Source of the DNA: Acidobacteriota bacterium
Lineage (GTDB): Bacteria > Acidobacteriota > Terriglobia > Terriglobales > Acidobacteriaceae
Length of the DNA stretch: 61,018 nucleotides
Assembly: GCA_003225215.1 (NCBI GenBank)
Contig: QIBC01000191.1
Span: 1-61,018 of the forward strand
Direction of reading: 5' to 3'
This document shows, one piece after another, positions 1 through 7,202 of the stretch (positions are counted from its first letter, which is position 1; each line of letters begins with the position of its first letter). Under the pieces are notes generated by a model. That model did no database searches and was not told the origin of the DNA. It was given only the letters and a program-made list of their open reading frames with translations. The translations under genes and the position numbers were made by a program.

Positions 1-7
1 AGATAAC

Positions 8-47
8 GCCGGGTGCCCCACTCATCGCGGTGTTCGATGAGTGGGTT
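8..47 (+). repeat. Left arm of inverted hairpin repeat flanking the transposase
   Basis: A 40-base arm that recurs in inverted orientation at 611-650 with a single mismatch. Inside the arm, bases 17-27 and 35-45 pair perfectly (11 bp) around a 7-base loop, so each arm is itself a REP-like hairpin. The arm overlaps the GTG chosen as transposase start. Such paired hairpins around a lone Y1-type transposase are the known substrate layout of REP-associated tyrosine transposases. Confidence 0.85.
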
Positions 48-595
48 ATCCAGAAGGTCTCGTCTATAATTCGCCGCGTGCCGCGCGATCTGATCCGAAT
101 CTACGGTTTCACGACTACCACTACATCACCTGCAGTTGTTATCAAAGAAAGCCATTCATGGGATCTGTGTGTGCGCGAGATGTCTTTGTAGACGTGTTCG
201 ATAAAGTGCGCGCGCGTTACCGCTTCGACGTGCTGGGTTATGTCGCCATGCCCGAGCATTTTCATTTCATGATCACTGAGCCGGACAGAGCTGATCCTTC
301 GGTCGTAATGAAAGCCCTGAAGCAGACTGTGGCGAGACGGCTTTTGGCGGACGGCGCAGATCACTTTTGGCAGAAACGCTTCTATGACTTCAACGTCTAC
401 TCTGAAGAAAAGTTCGCGGAAAAATTGAAATACATGCACCAGAATCCTGTTAAGCGGGGGTTGGTCAAAAATCCTGAAGACTGGAGGTGGAGCAGTTATC
501 GTACATACGCCTTCAAGGAACGAGGACCGGTAAAGATGGATTGGTATTTCCCGCCATACACTTTGGGAAAGCCTCGCGTTCGAATGCTTGGATAA
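41..595 (+). CDS. REP-associated tyrosine transposase (Y1/IS200-like, RAYT)
   Basis: A 184-residue single-domain transposase of the Y1_Tnp superfamily. The HUH metal/nick-site motif is visible as MPEHFHFM near residue 71, and the family's tyrosine-bearing helix as YMHQNPVKRGLV near residue 131, followed by the WRWSSYR signature. These proteins cut and rejoin single-stranded hairpin repeats and are thought to spread REP elements in the host genome. The predicted GTG start lies inside the left hairpin and no good ribosome site is seen, so the true start may be a little downstream; the family core begins around HYITCSCYQR. It stands alone, with no accessory TnpB. The inverted hairpins on both sides support an intact, single-gene mobile unit of about 640 bases. 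Confidence 0.9.
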   Translation: MGYPEGLVYNSPRAARSDPNLRFHDYHYITCSCYQRKPFMGSVCARDVFVDVFDKVRARYRFDVLGYVAMPEHFHFMITEPDRADPSVVMKALKQTVARRLLADGADHFWQKRFYDFNVYSEEKFAEKLKYMHQNPVKRGLVKNPEDWRWSSYRTYAFKERGPVKMDWYFPPYTLGKPRVRMLG

Positions 596-610
596 TCCCA
601 AGGGAAAGCC

Positions 611-650
611 AACCCACTCATCGAACACCGCGATGAGTAGGGCACCCGGC
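611..650 (-). repeat. Right arm of inverted hairpin repeat flanking the transposase
   Basis: Reverse complement of bases 8-47, differing at one position in 40. It carries the same internal hairpin as the left arm. The remaining bases up to 867 hold no supportable gene. Confidence 0.85.
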
Positions 651-867
651 TGGCGCGCTACTTAGCGGGATTGCCTATTCCCAATCGCCGCGCTGCTGTC
701 CGATTCTGGGACACGGCGGAGCGAGACTGAACATACACCCGATGGCCGCGCGGACGGGTTCTATGGCTCTTCATCGCCTATTCTGTTTCGGGAATCTACT
801 TCGGCTGGTATTCGGCAGAAACGGCGGCCATGTTATGGCGAGAACAGCCGTAGGCAGTCAGCACTTT

Positions 868-1413
868 TTACTTGCTCTGCGCCAGGAACTTTGCCATGGG
901 ATCCCAGTAATGACTCTTCCAGCCGGTTGCCAAGTGGGGTGCGCTGCCTTGCGGAAAGCCGGTATGGTCGAAGACGAGTTTTGTGCCCGCACCCGACTGA
1001 TGCAGCTCGAATTTGGCGATGGAATAGACGCCGGGCGCCCAGCCGTCGTCGCGCCACGCCTGCACGATGCGCTGATTCGGCACGAGCTCGATATGGCGTC
1101 CGGTGATGTGGCCTTTGAACAAGGAAAATGTTCCGCCGGCCTCGCTGCTGATGCTGGCGGTCGCGCCCGGCATACTAAGCTCGCTGATCTTGCTGAACTG
1201 TGATGGATCGGTTAGAGCGTTGTACACGCGGTGAGGAGCTGCCTTGAACACTACTTCTTGATGAATGGCTTCCTCCTGCCTGGAGATCTCGTTGCCTTCG
1301 GCCGCGAAGGCGGAGGCGGGCGAGATTAACGCCGGCAATCCGGAAAAGCCAAGCAGCGAACAGGCCGACGCCATGCGCAGCGAAAATTCCCGGCGACTTA
1401 AGAAAGAAGACAT
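868..1413 (-). CDS. Tat-exported SRPBCC (START/Bet v1-like) domain protein
   Basis: A 181-residue protein. The N-terminus carries a twin-arginine signal (SRREF followed by a hydrophobic stretch ending SPASAFA), so it is probably exported folded. The remainder fits the SRPBCC polyketide-cyclase/AHSA1 fold: the FKAAPHRVYNALTD start, a central GGTFSLF strand and a C-terminal helix beginning near GWKSHYWDPM. The family binds hydrophobic ligands; the ligand here is unknown. The start at 1413 is chosen over an upstream ATG because it opens the Tat signal and is preceded by a purine-rich GGGGGA. It is transcribed divergently from an ArsR regulator across a short AT-rich spacer containing a palindrome, so it may be under that regulator. 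Confidence 0.8.
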   Translation of the reverse strand: MSSFLSRREFSLRMASACSLLGFSGLPALISPASAFAAEGNEISRQEEAIHQEVVFKAAPHRVYNALTDPSQFSKISELSMPGATASISSEAGGTFSLFKGHITGRHIELVPNQRIVQAWRDDGWAPGVYSIAKFELHQSGAGTKLVFDHTGFPQGSAPHLATGWKSHYWDPMAKFLAQSK

Positions 1414-1472
1414 CGTGGATTCCCCCGTATGCTGAGCGCTCCGGCTGAACTTCAATCCACTGGGCGCTAGTA

Positions 1473-1496
1473 ATATTTAACAATATTGTTTAATAT
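1473..1496. promoter_or_regulatory. AT-rich palindrome, probable ArsR-family operator
   Basis: A 24-base interrupted palindrome centred on a perfect AACAATATTGTT core, with one mismatched pair between the core and outer ATATT/AATAT arms. It lies in the 109-base spacer between the divergent Tat-SRPBCC gene and the arsR-type gene. ArsR/SmtB regulators typically bind AT-rich palindromes of this size near their own promoter. Binding is inferred. Confidence 0.6.
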
Positions 1497-1522
1497 CTAA
1501 TTCCTATACGGGAAGCAGATGT

Positions 1523-1879
1523 ATGTTGTCAACCACGAAAATGAAACGATCTTTGCCCGACGCCAAGCTTGACGCGGTTTTCCACGCTCTGGGCGATCGC
1601 ACGCGGCGAGCGTTGCTGGCCAGGCTGGCCGATGGTCCGGCGATGGTCACCGAATTGGCAGAGCCATTTCGCATGTCACTGCCGGCCGTCTCGCGGCATA
1701 TCCGCGTGCTGGAAAAGGCTCGTCTGGTGGCAAGAAATGTCGATGGCCGCGTGCACCGGTGCTCATTGCGGGCGGAGCCGCTCGCCGGCATACAGCAGTG
1801 GCTCAACCACTATCGCCACTTCTGGGAGGGGACGCTCGACTCGCTCGTCGCCTACGTCGAACACAGCAAACATGAATAG
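1523..1879 (+). CDS. ArsR/SmtB-family winged-helix regulator
   Basis: A 118-residue DNA-binding protein. Residues about 15-95 form the winged helix: FHALGDRTRRALLARLADG, then the recognition region MSLPAVSRHIRVLEKARLV and the wing RNVDGRVHRCSL. No cysteine metal-site cluster is visible, and the C-terminus is of the type paired with AHSA1 proteins rather than metal sensing. A GGGAAG sits about ten bases upstream of the start. The next gene, an AHSA1/SRPBCC protein, follows after 14 bases, the standard partner arrangement for this subfamily. It probably represses its own operon and perhaps the divergent SRPBCC gene. Confidence 0.9.
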   Translation: MLSTTKMKRSLPDAKLDAVFHALGDRTRRALLARLADGPAMVTELAEPFRMSLPAVSRHIRVLEKARLVARNVDGRVHRCSLRAEPLAGIQQWLNHYRHFWEGTLDSLVAYVEHSKHE

Positions 1880-1893
1880 ACAAACGAACGGAG

Positions 1894-2355
1894 ATGCCAG
1901 TGCCCGAAGAGACAGCAAGCCGGCGGGAGACTTTGAGGCTGGTAGTGCGCAAAACCATCGCCGCGACGCCGGAGCGGCTGTTCGCGGCCTGGACTAAGCC
2001 GGAGCACCTGAAACAATGGTGGGGGCCCCAAGGCGTTATCTGCATCGGCGCGGTTGTGGATTTGCGCGTCGGAGGCAGATACCGAATTGGGAATCGGCTT
2101 CCCGACGGCAAAGAAGTTTGGATTACCGGCGAGTACCGCGTTGTGGAGCCGCCAACCAGGCTGGTCTACACCTGGCAAATTGAATCGACGCCGCAGGCTT
2201 CCGAGATCGTGACGGTAAGCTTCGAGCGACGCGAGAAGGGCACCGAAGTGGTCGTGATCCACGAGCACATCCCCGACGCTTCCACTCGAAGCCAACATGA
2301 GCATGGCTGGCAGGGCTGCCTCACCGGCTTGGCGAAGCACGTTGTGGGCAGTTGA
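1894..2355 (+). CDS. AHSA1-type SRPBCC domain protein
   Basis: A 153-residue cytoplasmic SRPBCC protein. It shows the family signature RKTIAATPERLFAAWTKPEH followed by KQWWGP, a GGRYRI strand, and YRVVEPPTRLVYTW. AHSA1 domains form a hydrophobic cavity; in bacteria those coupled to ArsR regulators have no settled substrate. Preceded by AACGGAG at good spacing. The gene is the second in a two-gene operon with the ArsR regulator, so the two products probably act in one response. Confidence 0.88.
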   Translation: MPVPEETASRRETLRLVVRKTIAATPERLFAAWTKPEHLKQWWGPQGVICIGAVVDLRVGGRYRIGNRLPDGKEVWITGEYRVVEPPTRLVYTWQIESTPQASEIVTVSFERREKGTEVVVIHEHIPDASTRSQHEHGWQGCLTGLAKHVVGS

Positions 2356-2445
2356 GTGAGTCTCAGTTGCCGTCAGGGCGAAACTCGGAGAGAGGGTTCA
2401 CCACCCGTCCCCTGTCCATTGCAGTCAGAACGTCTCGCTGCTTCC

Positions 2446-5211
2446 TTATTCCTCTCGCAGAGCTTCCAATGGATCCAAATGCGAGGCCTTCTGCGCCGGA
2501 AGAAAGCTTGCGGTCATGGCGACAATGGCAAGCAATGCCACAGCCGCGGCGAAGATAGCCGGGTCGGTGTTCTTCACTGCGAATAACATGCTGCGTGCGG
2601 TGCGCGACGACCACCACGAGAGCGCCGCTCCGGCCACGAGGCCGATGCCAAGCAGTTCAACCGCTACCCCCATGATGAGTTGGAGTACACGCATCCGGTC
2701 AGCCCCGAGCGCCATTCTGATGCCGATCTCGTTGCGCCGGCGCGCGGCCATGTAGGAGATCAGCCCATAAAGGCCGATCGTCGTAAGTATCGCAGCCAGT
2801 ACTCCAAAGAATCCGGAGAGCGATGCCATCAGCCGTTCGCGAACGAGCGTATCGCGAATCTGTGTCTTTAATACCGTGAACTGAATCAGGATTGCCGGAT
2901 TAATCTCTCCCACCGCACGCTCGATGGCCGTCGTAAGCGAATCGAGCGGCAGGTCGGAGCGCATGACAATGGTGCAGCTCGTGTCAGGATGCTTGTCCTG
3001 ACCGCGCGGGACAAAAGCTATTGGAGTCAATTCCTCGCGCAGGGTGCGGTACTTCGTATCTTTTACAACGCCCACGATCTGATACACCGATTCCGGTTTG
3101 CCCGCGCCTTCGTCCACTTTGAAGGTCTGTCCCAGGGGATCCTTGTCTTTAAAGAGTTTTCGTACGAATGTCTCATTCACCACTGCGACCGCTGGAGAGT
3201 TAAGCGTGTCAGAGAGGCTTACGTCGCGCCCGCGAAGAATCGGAGTGCCCATCGTCTTGAAGAATCCCGGAGTAACCCGATTAAACCAGGAAACTTCCTG
3301 CAGCTCTTCTCCCGAAGCGTTGGTGTGGACGGAATCATTCCATCCATTTCCACTTACCGGAACGATGGAGACTCCCGCAGTAGATTCCACTCCGGGAAGA
3401 GTTTCCAGACGATCTACAAGTTGCTGTTTAAAGCTGTTTCTTGCCTCAAGTGGAATGTTGAGCTGAGTAAAATCAAGCTCGGTCACCAGGATTCCCGTCT
3501 GCCGAAAACCGGCATCAACGGAGACGAGTTTTTGAAAGCTGCGCACGAACAGGAACGCGCCGACCAGCAACACCATCGACAGCGCCACCTGCGCAACCAC
3601 CAGCACTCGACGCATTCCGAGTCGGTCGCGCCCGCCGATCGCTCCGCGTGCTCCGGCCTTCATTGCCACAATGGGCGGGGTAGCCGTGGCTCGCATAGCC
3701 GGCGTCAGTCCGAACAAGAGGCACGTGATCAACGCGACCAATCCGCTGAAGCCAAGCACTCTCCAATCGAGTGTGACATCCAGCTGTACTTGTCCACCGC
3801 GCGTGGTGAGGAAAGATAGCAAGACTCGAGTCAGAACTTGCGCGAGCACCATCCCCGCCGCTGCCCCAATTGCGGCTACGAGCAGACTTTCCATCATCAA
3901 TTGCTGGAGCAGTCGGGTACGTGACGCGCCCAATGCCAGCCGCACTGCGATTTCCCGTTCGCGGGCATTCGCTCTGGCAAACATCAGGTTCGCCAGATTG
4001 GCGCAGGCAATCAGCAACACAGTTCCTGCGATGGCCAGCAGCATCCACAAGGGCTGCTCGTATTCCGTGCGCAGGTTAGAAATCCCAGCGCTCGCCGGAT
4101 AGGCTGCCAACTTCCACGCCAGGAACTCCTTCGCCTCTTTGTCCTTGTACCGATCCGGAAGAGTCGCCTGAAAGATTCCCGGCGATATCGACTCCAACTG
4201 TGCGGTTGCTTTGGCCGGCGTCCATCCTGGTTTCAGGCGGCCCACGATGGCCAGCCACCATCCGTCGCGACGATCGAGGACCTTCCACTCGCCATCGATG
4301 AGGGCTTCGCTGCAGACGGGTACGGCGACATCAAACGAGTTTCCCACCTCCATGCCATAAAAGCCGGCGGGAGTCACGCCGATGATCTCTGCGGGATGTC
4401 CGTCAAGTGTTAGCTTGCTGCCCACAGCCGACGCGTTGCCGCCATACTCACGTTGCCAGAATGGGAAGCTGATCACCGCTCCCGGCAAGCCGCAGCCCCT
4501 CGTGTCGTCAACTGACGAAATCAACCGCCCAGCCGCTGGCAGGACGCCGAGCATGTTAAAGAAGTCGCCGCTTACGTAAATCCCGCGGGCAATGCGCGAC
4601 CTTCCGCCGGTCGCGAGATTGAAGCTGGTCGAGTTCCATGCGGCGATCCCGGAAAATGCTTGCTGATGATCGCGAATCTGTTCCCAAATCGGGTTCGTGA
4701 ACGTAGAGAAGCTGCCGCGAAAATTTCCAGAGCGCCCGTGACTGTTAGAGGGCTTCAGGTACACCAGCTCCTCTGGATTCCTTACCGGCAGGCTGCGCAG
4801 TCTCACTGCGTTCAGCAACTGGAAGATCGCGGTATTCGCTCCAATACCGAGCGCGAGCGACAAAACCGCGACGGTAGAGAATCCCGGGCTGAGCCGCAAG
4901 CTCCGCAACGTATAGCGCAAATCCTGACCGAGATGGGCGGCGAAGCCTCCATGCCACGGCCCGCCTGCAGGAACGGGCTCAACGCGCGGCTGACGCTCCA
5001 TTCGCCGTAGCCCTTTGGCCAGCAGATCGCGCTCGTCGAGTTCTGCCAGAACCGTGTCGTATGCCTGTTGCTCCGAAGTTCCTCGGCCCTTCAGCTCTGC
5101 GTGGCGATCTTCCAGGTGCTGGCCCAGCTCTTCGACAATCGCCGCTTCGCGCGTGGCTTCGAGTCTCAGCGGCGCCAGGCGTTTTCTGATTTCGTCTCTG
5201 AATTCAGGCAT
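2446..5211 (-). CDS. ADOP-family (duplicated FtsX) ABC transporter permease
   Basis: A 921-residue inner-membrane protein of the acidobacterial duplicated orphan permease type. Residues 1-75 form the short helical permease prefix (EIRKRLAPLRLEATREAAIV). The first membrane helix and MacB-type periplasmic domain start around residue 108 (GFSTVAVLSLALGIGANTA). The first FtsX core is near residues 405-490 (LLIACANLANLMFARA, then REREIAVRLALGASR), a second periplasmic domain follows, and the second FtsX core is near 800-915 (RRRNEIGIRMALGADR). There is no ATPase gene beside it, as is usual for this family. Its start overlaps the end of the PadR gene by 8 bases, so the two are cotranscribed and PadR probably controls it. 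Substrate unknown; MacB-like mechanotransmission is the family expectation. Confidence 0.92.
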   Translation of the reverse strand: MPEFRDEIRKRLAPLRLEATREAAIVEELGQHLEDRHAELKGRGTSEQQAYDTVLAELDERDLLAKGLRRMERQPRVEPVPAGGPWHGGFAAHLGQDLRYTLRSLRLSPGFSTVAVLSLALGIGANTAIFQLLNAVRLRSLPVRNPEELVYLKPSNSHGRSGNFRGSFSTFTNPIWEQIRDHQQAFSGIAAWNSTSFNLATGGRSRIARGIYVSGDFFNMLGVLPAAGRLISSVDDTRGCGLPGAVISFPFWQREYGGNASAVGSKLTLDGHPAEIIGVTPAGFYGMEVGNSFDVAVPVCSEALIDGEWKVLDRRDGWWLAIVGRLKPGWTPAKATAQLESISPGIFQATLPDRYKDKEAKEFLAWKLAAYPASAGISNLRTEYEQPLWMLLAIAGTVLLIACANLANLMFARANAREREIAVRLALGASRTRLLQQLMMESLLVAAIGAAAGMVLAQVLTRVLLSFLTTRGGQVQLDVTLDWRVLGFSGLVALITCLLFGLTPAMRATATPPIVAMKAGARGAIGGRDRLGMRRVLVVAQVALSMVLLVGAFLFVRSFQKLVSVDAGFRQTGILVTELDFTQLNIPLEARNSFKQQLVDRLETLPGVESTAGVSIVPVSGNGWNDSVHTNASGEELQEVSWFNRVTPGFFKTMGTPILRGRDVSLSDTLNSPAVAVVNETFVRKLFKDKDPLGQTFKVDEGAGKPESVYQIVGVVKDTKYRTLREELTPIAFVPRGQDKHPDTSCTIVMRSDLPLDSLTTAIERAVGEINPAILIQFTVLKTQIRDTLVRERLMASLSGFFGVLAAILTTIGLYGLISYMAARRRNEIGIRMALGADRMRVLQLIMGVAVELLGIGLVAGAALSWWSSRTARSMLFAVKNTDPAIFAAAVALLAIVAMTASFLPAQKASHLDPLEALREE

Positions 5212-5548
5212 TCTCCAACCCCGTAATCCGGCTCATAGCTGCGACAAACGATTGCCAGGTGTTGCGCTGCGCTCTCAGCACCTTGCGTCCAGGGGCGGTC
5301 AATTTGTAGTACCGACGACGTCGCTGGCCTTGTTTTTCCGTCCAGCGCCCCTGAATCCACCCGCGGTCTTCGAGCCGATAAAGGAGAGGATAAAGAGAGG
5401 CGACGTTAAAGCGCAGCGTCCCGCCTGAACGCGTCTCAATGAGCTTGCTGATCTCGTATCCATGCCGCGCCCGGTCCTCCAGGAGCGAGAGGATCATCAG
5501 TTCGGCGCTGCCCTTTTTCAGTTCACGATCCAGCATTGATGCTGCCAT
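5204..5548 (-). CDS. PadR-family transcriptional regulator
   Basis: A 114-residue winged-helix protein of the short PadR type. It starts with the typical LDRELKKGSAELMILSLLE, followed by HGYEISKLIE, SLYPLLYRLEDRGWI, the wing, and YKLTAPGRKVL. PadR proteins act as ligand-sensitive repressors. It is the upstream member of an overlapping pair with the ADOP permease, a recurrent arrangement in Acidobacteriota. A perfect GCAATATATTGC palindrome lies directly upstream of the start and is a likely autoregulatory site. An internal ATG four codons in is an alternative start. Confidence 0.92.
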   Translation of the reverse strand: MAASMLDRELKKGSAELMILSLLEDRARHGYEISKLIETRSGGTLRFNVASLYPLLYRLEDRGWIQGRWTEKQGQRRRRYYKLTAPGRKVLRAQRNTWQSFVAAMSRITGLENA

Positions 5549-5558
5549 ATATGTCTAT

Positions 5559-5570
5559 GCAATATATTGC
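5559..5570. promoter_or_regulatory. Perfect 12-bp palindrome upstream of padR-type gene
   Basis: GCAATATATTGC lies 10 bases upstream of the PadR start codon on the minus strand. PadR regulators bind short AT-rich palindromes overlapping their own promoters. Assignment is from position and symmetry only. Confidence 0.5.
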
Positions 5571-6015
5571 TGAGGCACTGACGTGTCAATCGGCTTAGAC
5601 TGTCCCTCTTCGCCGATGGTTAGGTGACTTTCTAACGTTGCGAGCTCAACGGATTATCTCGGGCTGAGTGGCCCATCCTTTTTCCGTTTCGGTTTGTGGC
5701 GGGTGGCGTACCCTGTTTTGCTGTTTATGCCTGCAACACCGAAGAGTGGGTGTCGCACTCTGCGTTGTTTTCGCAGGGTGCGCTAACGAGAATGGTGGAA
5801 CTACGATGGCTTTTGATTTGGTTTTTGGATTAGTCTCGGCAGCATGCATCGATGACAAATCGGATCAACAACGTGCATCGTCAACGCCCTCTTGAAAATC
5901 GCAAAAGGATGCGCCACCAACTTCTGAGGTATCGTAAGCAAGAAAATCAAGAAGCAGTGAAGGCTGCGCCACCAGTCCTCATGTTTCCTATGGATGTCCC
6001 CCTTTTCGCCCAACC
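5571..6015. other. Intergenic stretch without a supportable gene
   Basis: About 445 bases between the padR-type gene and the PD40 gene. Short open frames exist on both strands but none has family features, a ribosome site or coding-like composition. The stretch contains several near-repeats of GCGCCACCA and GTGGCNCATCC words, suggesting degenerate repeat material. Confidence 0.5.
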
Positions 6016-6960
6016 TTAGTTACCATGACTTCCGTGCACTTTCTCTCTTGTGGAGAAGAGAATCTGCGCGTCCGTGGCGGCACTCGGTCGTCTCGCGAAA
6101 TACAACGTCAAGCCATCCCAGGATAGTGCTGGCGTTACGTCCCCGGCGGCTGTGTTGAGCTCGTCCACGGGTATCGGCGTTGACCATGGATCGTGAGTTG
6201 TCGCTCGTGTCGAGGTCCAGAGATCCTGACTCTGACCGACCGACCCGGGCCGATTTGACTGGAAGAAGATCTCCAGCCCGTCGCGGCGCAGATATGGGCG
6301 TCCTTCGTTCCACGATGGGTCGCTCAGCTCCTGTACCTTGACGGGGGGTTCGAATGAGCCATCTGGATTTCGAACGCTCGCATAGATGTCGACTCCATTG
6401 TTTTGACTCCCTGCCGGATTGCTGACAAAGTACATGTAAGTCAGACCCGACTCCTCGTCCTCGAAGAGCGCCGGGCCTGAGTCGAATCCTTTTGTATTTA
6501 TGGGTGACCCAAGGTCATCGAGGTTGCTGGCGGGTTCCCATGCGGAGTCGTCATGCGTGTGCTGCCGGTATGACGCCATGAGGTCGAATCCACCTCGCCC
6601 GCCCGGGCGATCACTGGCGAAGTAAAGCCAGTGCCCGTCGGAGGAGACGAACGCCCCACGGTCGTTGTAGGACGAGTTCACAGTATCCGGCAGCTTTTCC
6701 GGTGTGCCCCACGGCGCGTCTTTGCGCTCGCGATGGATGACCCATATGTCCTCACCGCTCATTGTGACGTCGCCTCGTTGAAAGTAGAAGCTCAAGTCAT
6801 CCTTCGAGATCGCGCTTGCGAACTCGAGGGCGCTGCTGGTATTAACCTCATCGAATACTGTGGGCGTCGACCAGGCCGAGTAGCGTTGCGCTGTGGCTCC
6901 AGGTGCGCTCATCAGGAAGAGAGCGACCGACAACACGATCACCAATAGACAAGTCCTCAT
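6016..6960 (-). CDS. Secreted PD40 (WD40-like) beta-propeller protein
   Basis: A 314-residue exported protein. The N-terminus MRTCLLVIVLSVALFLMSAP ending ATAQ is a classical signal peptide. The rest contains PD40/TolB-type propeller blades, each with a display-like core such as DLSFYFQRGD, GHWLYFASDRPGG, GLEIFFQSNRPG and GLTLYFARRP. Such proteins in Acidobacteriota are usually periplasmic or cell-surface and of unknown partner. The start at 6960 is chosen for the signal peptide and the strong AAGGAGAA immediately upstream, over an ATG ten codons earlier. It is monocistronic. Confidence 0.85.
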   Translation of the reverse strand: MRTCLLVIVLSVALFLMSAPGATAQRYSAWSTPTVFDEVNTSSALEFASAISKDDLSFYFQRGDVTMSGEDIWVIHRERKDAPWGTPEKLPDTVNSSYNDRGAFVSSDGHWLYFASDRPGGRGGFDLMASYRQHTHDDSAWEPASNLDDLGSPINTKGFDSGPALFEDEESGLTYMYFVSNPAGSQNNGVDIYASVRNPDGSFEPPVKVQELSDPSWNEGRPYLRRDGLEIFFQSNRPGSVGQSQDLWTSTRATTHDPWSTPIPVDELNTAAGDVTPALSWDGLTLYFARRPSAATDAQILFSTREKVHGSHGN

Positions 6961-7144
6961 CTTATATTCTCCTTTTCTGAGGCAGCGCACCGGATAAGCA
7001 CAGGACGCGAGCGCACTAGCTCATGTGCCGCACAGCTTCCCGCTCAATTCCAAAGACCTCAATGGAAACAAGATGATTTGTTCCGGCTATTTGGGTGACG
7101 TGATAAGTCTTTGCTGTATCTGATACTTAGCCCAATAGCCGTTA

Positions 7145-7157
7145 ACCCAATTTGGGT
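7145..7157. promoter_or_regulatory. ACCCAA-N-TTGGGT inverted repeat upstream of winged-helix regulator
   Basis: A 13-base palindrome with a single central base, 45 bases upstream of the preferred regulator start, in the spacer shared with the minus-strand PD40 gene. Similar half-sites (TTTGGGT near 7088, GCCCAATA near 7130) lie nearby. It could be an operator for the regulator itself; this is a guess from symmetry. Confidence 0.3.
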
Positions 7158-7202
7158 ACATACGTGGTATGCTGCTCCGCATCTTTTTCCAGGCTGAAGC
7201 AG

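Noticed and set aside
742-1203. Plus-strand 153-codon frame
   Set aside because: It is the antisense shadow of the Tat-exported SRPBCC gene and has no ribosome site or family features.
5668-5895. 75-codon plus-strand frame and overlapping minus-strand frames
   Set aside because: Composition is not coding-like and repeats of short words explain the openness.
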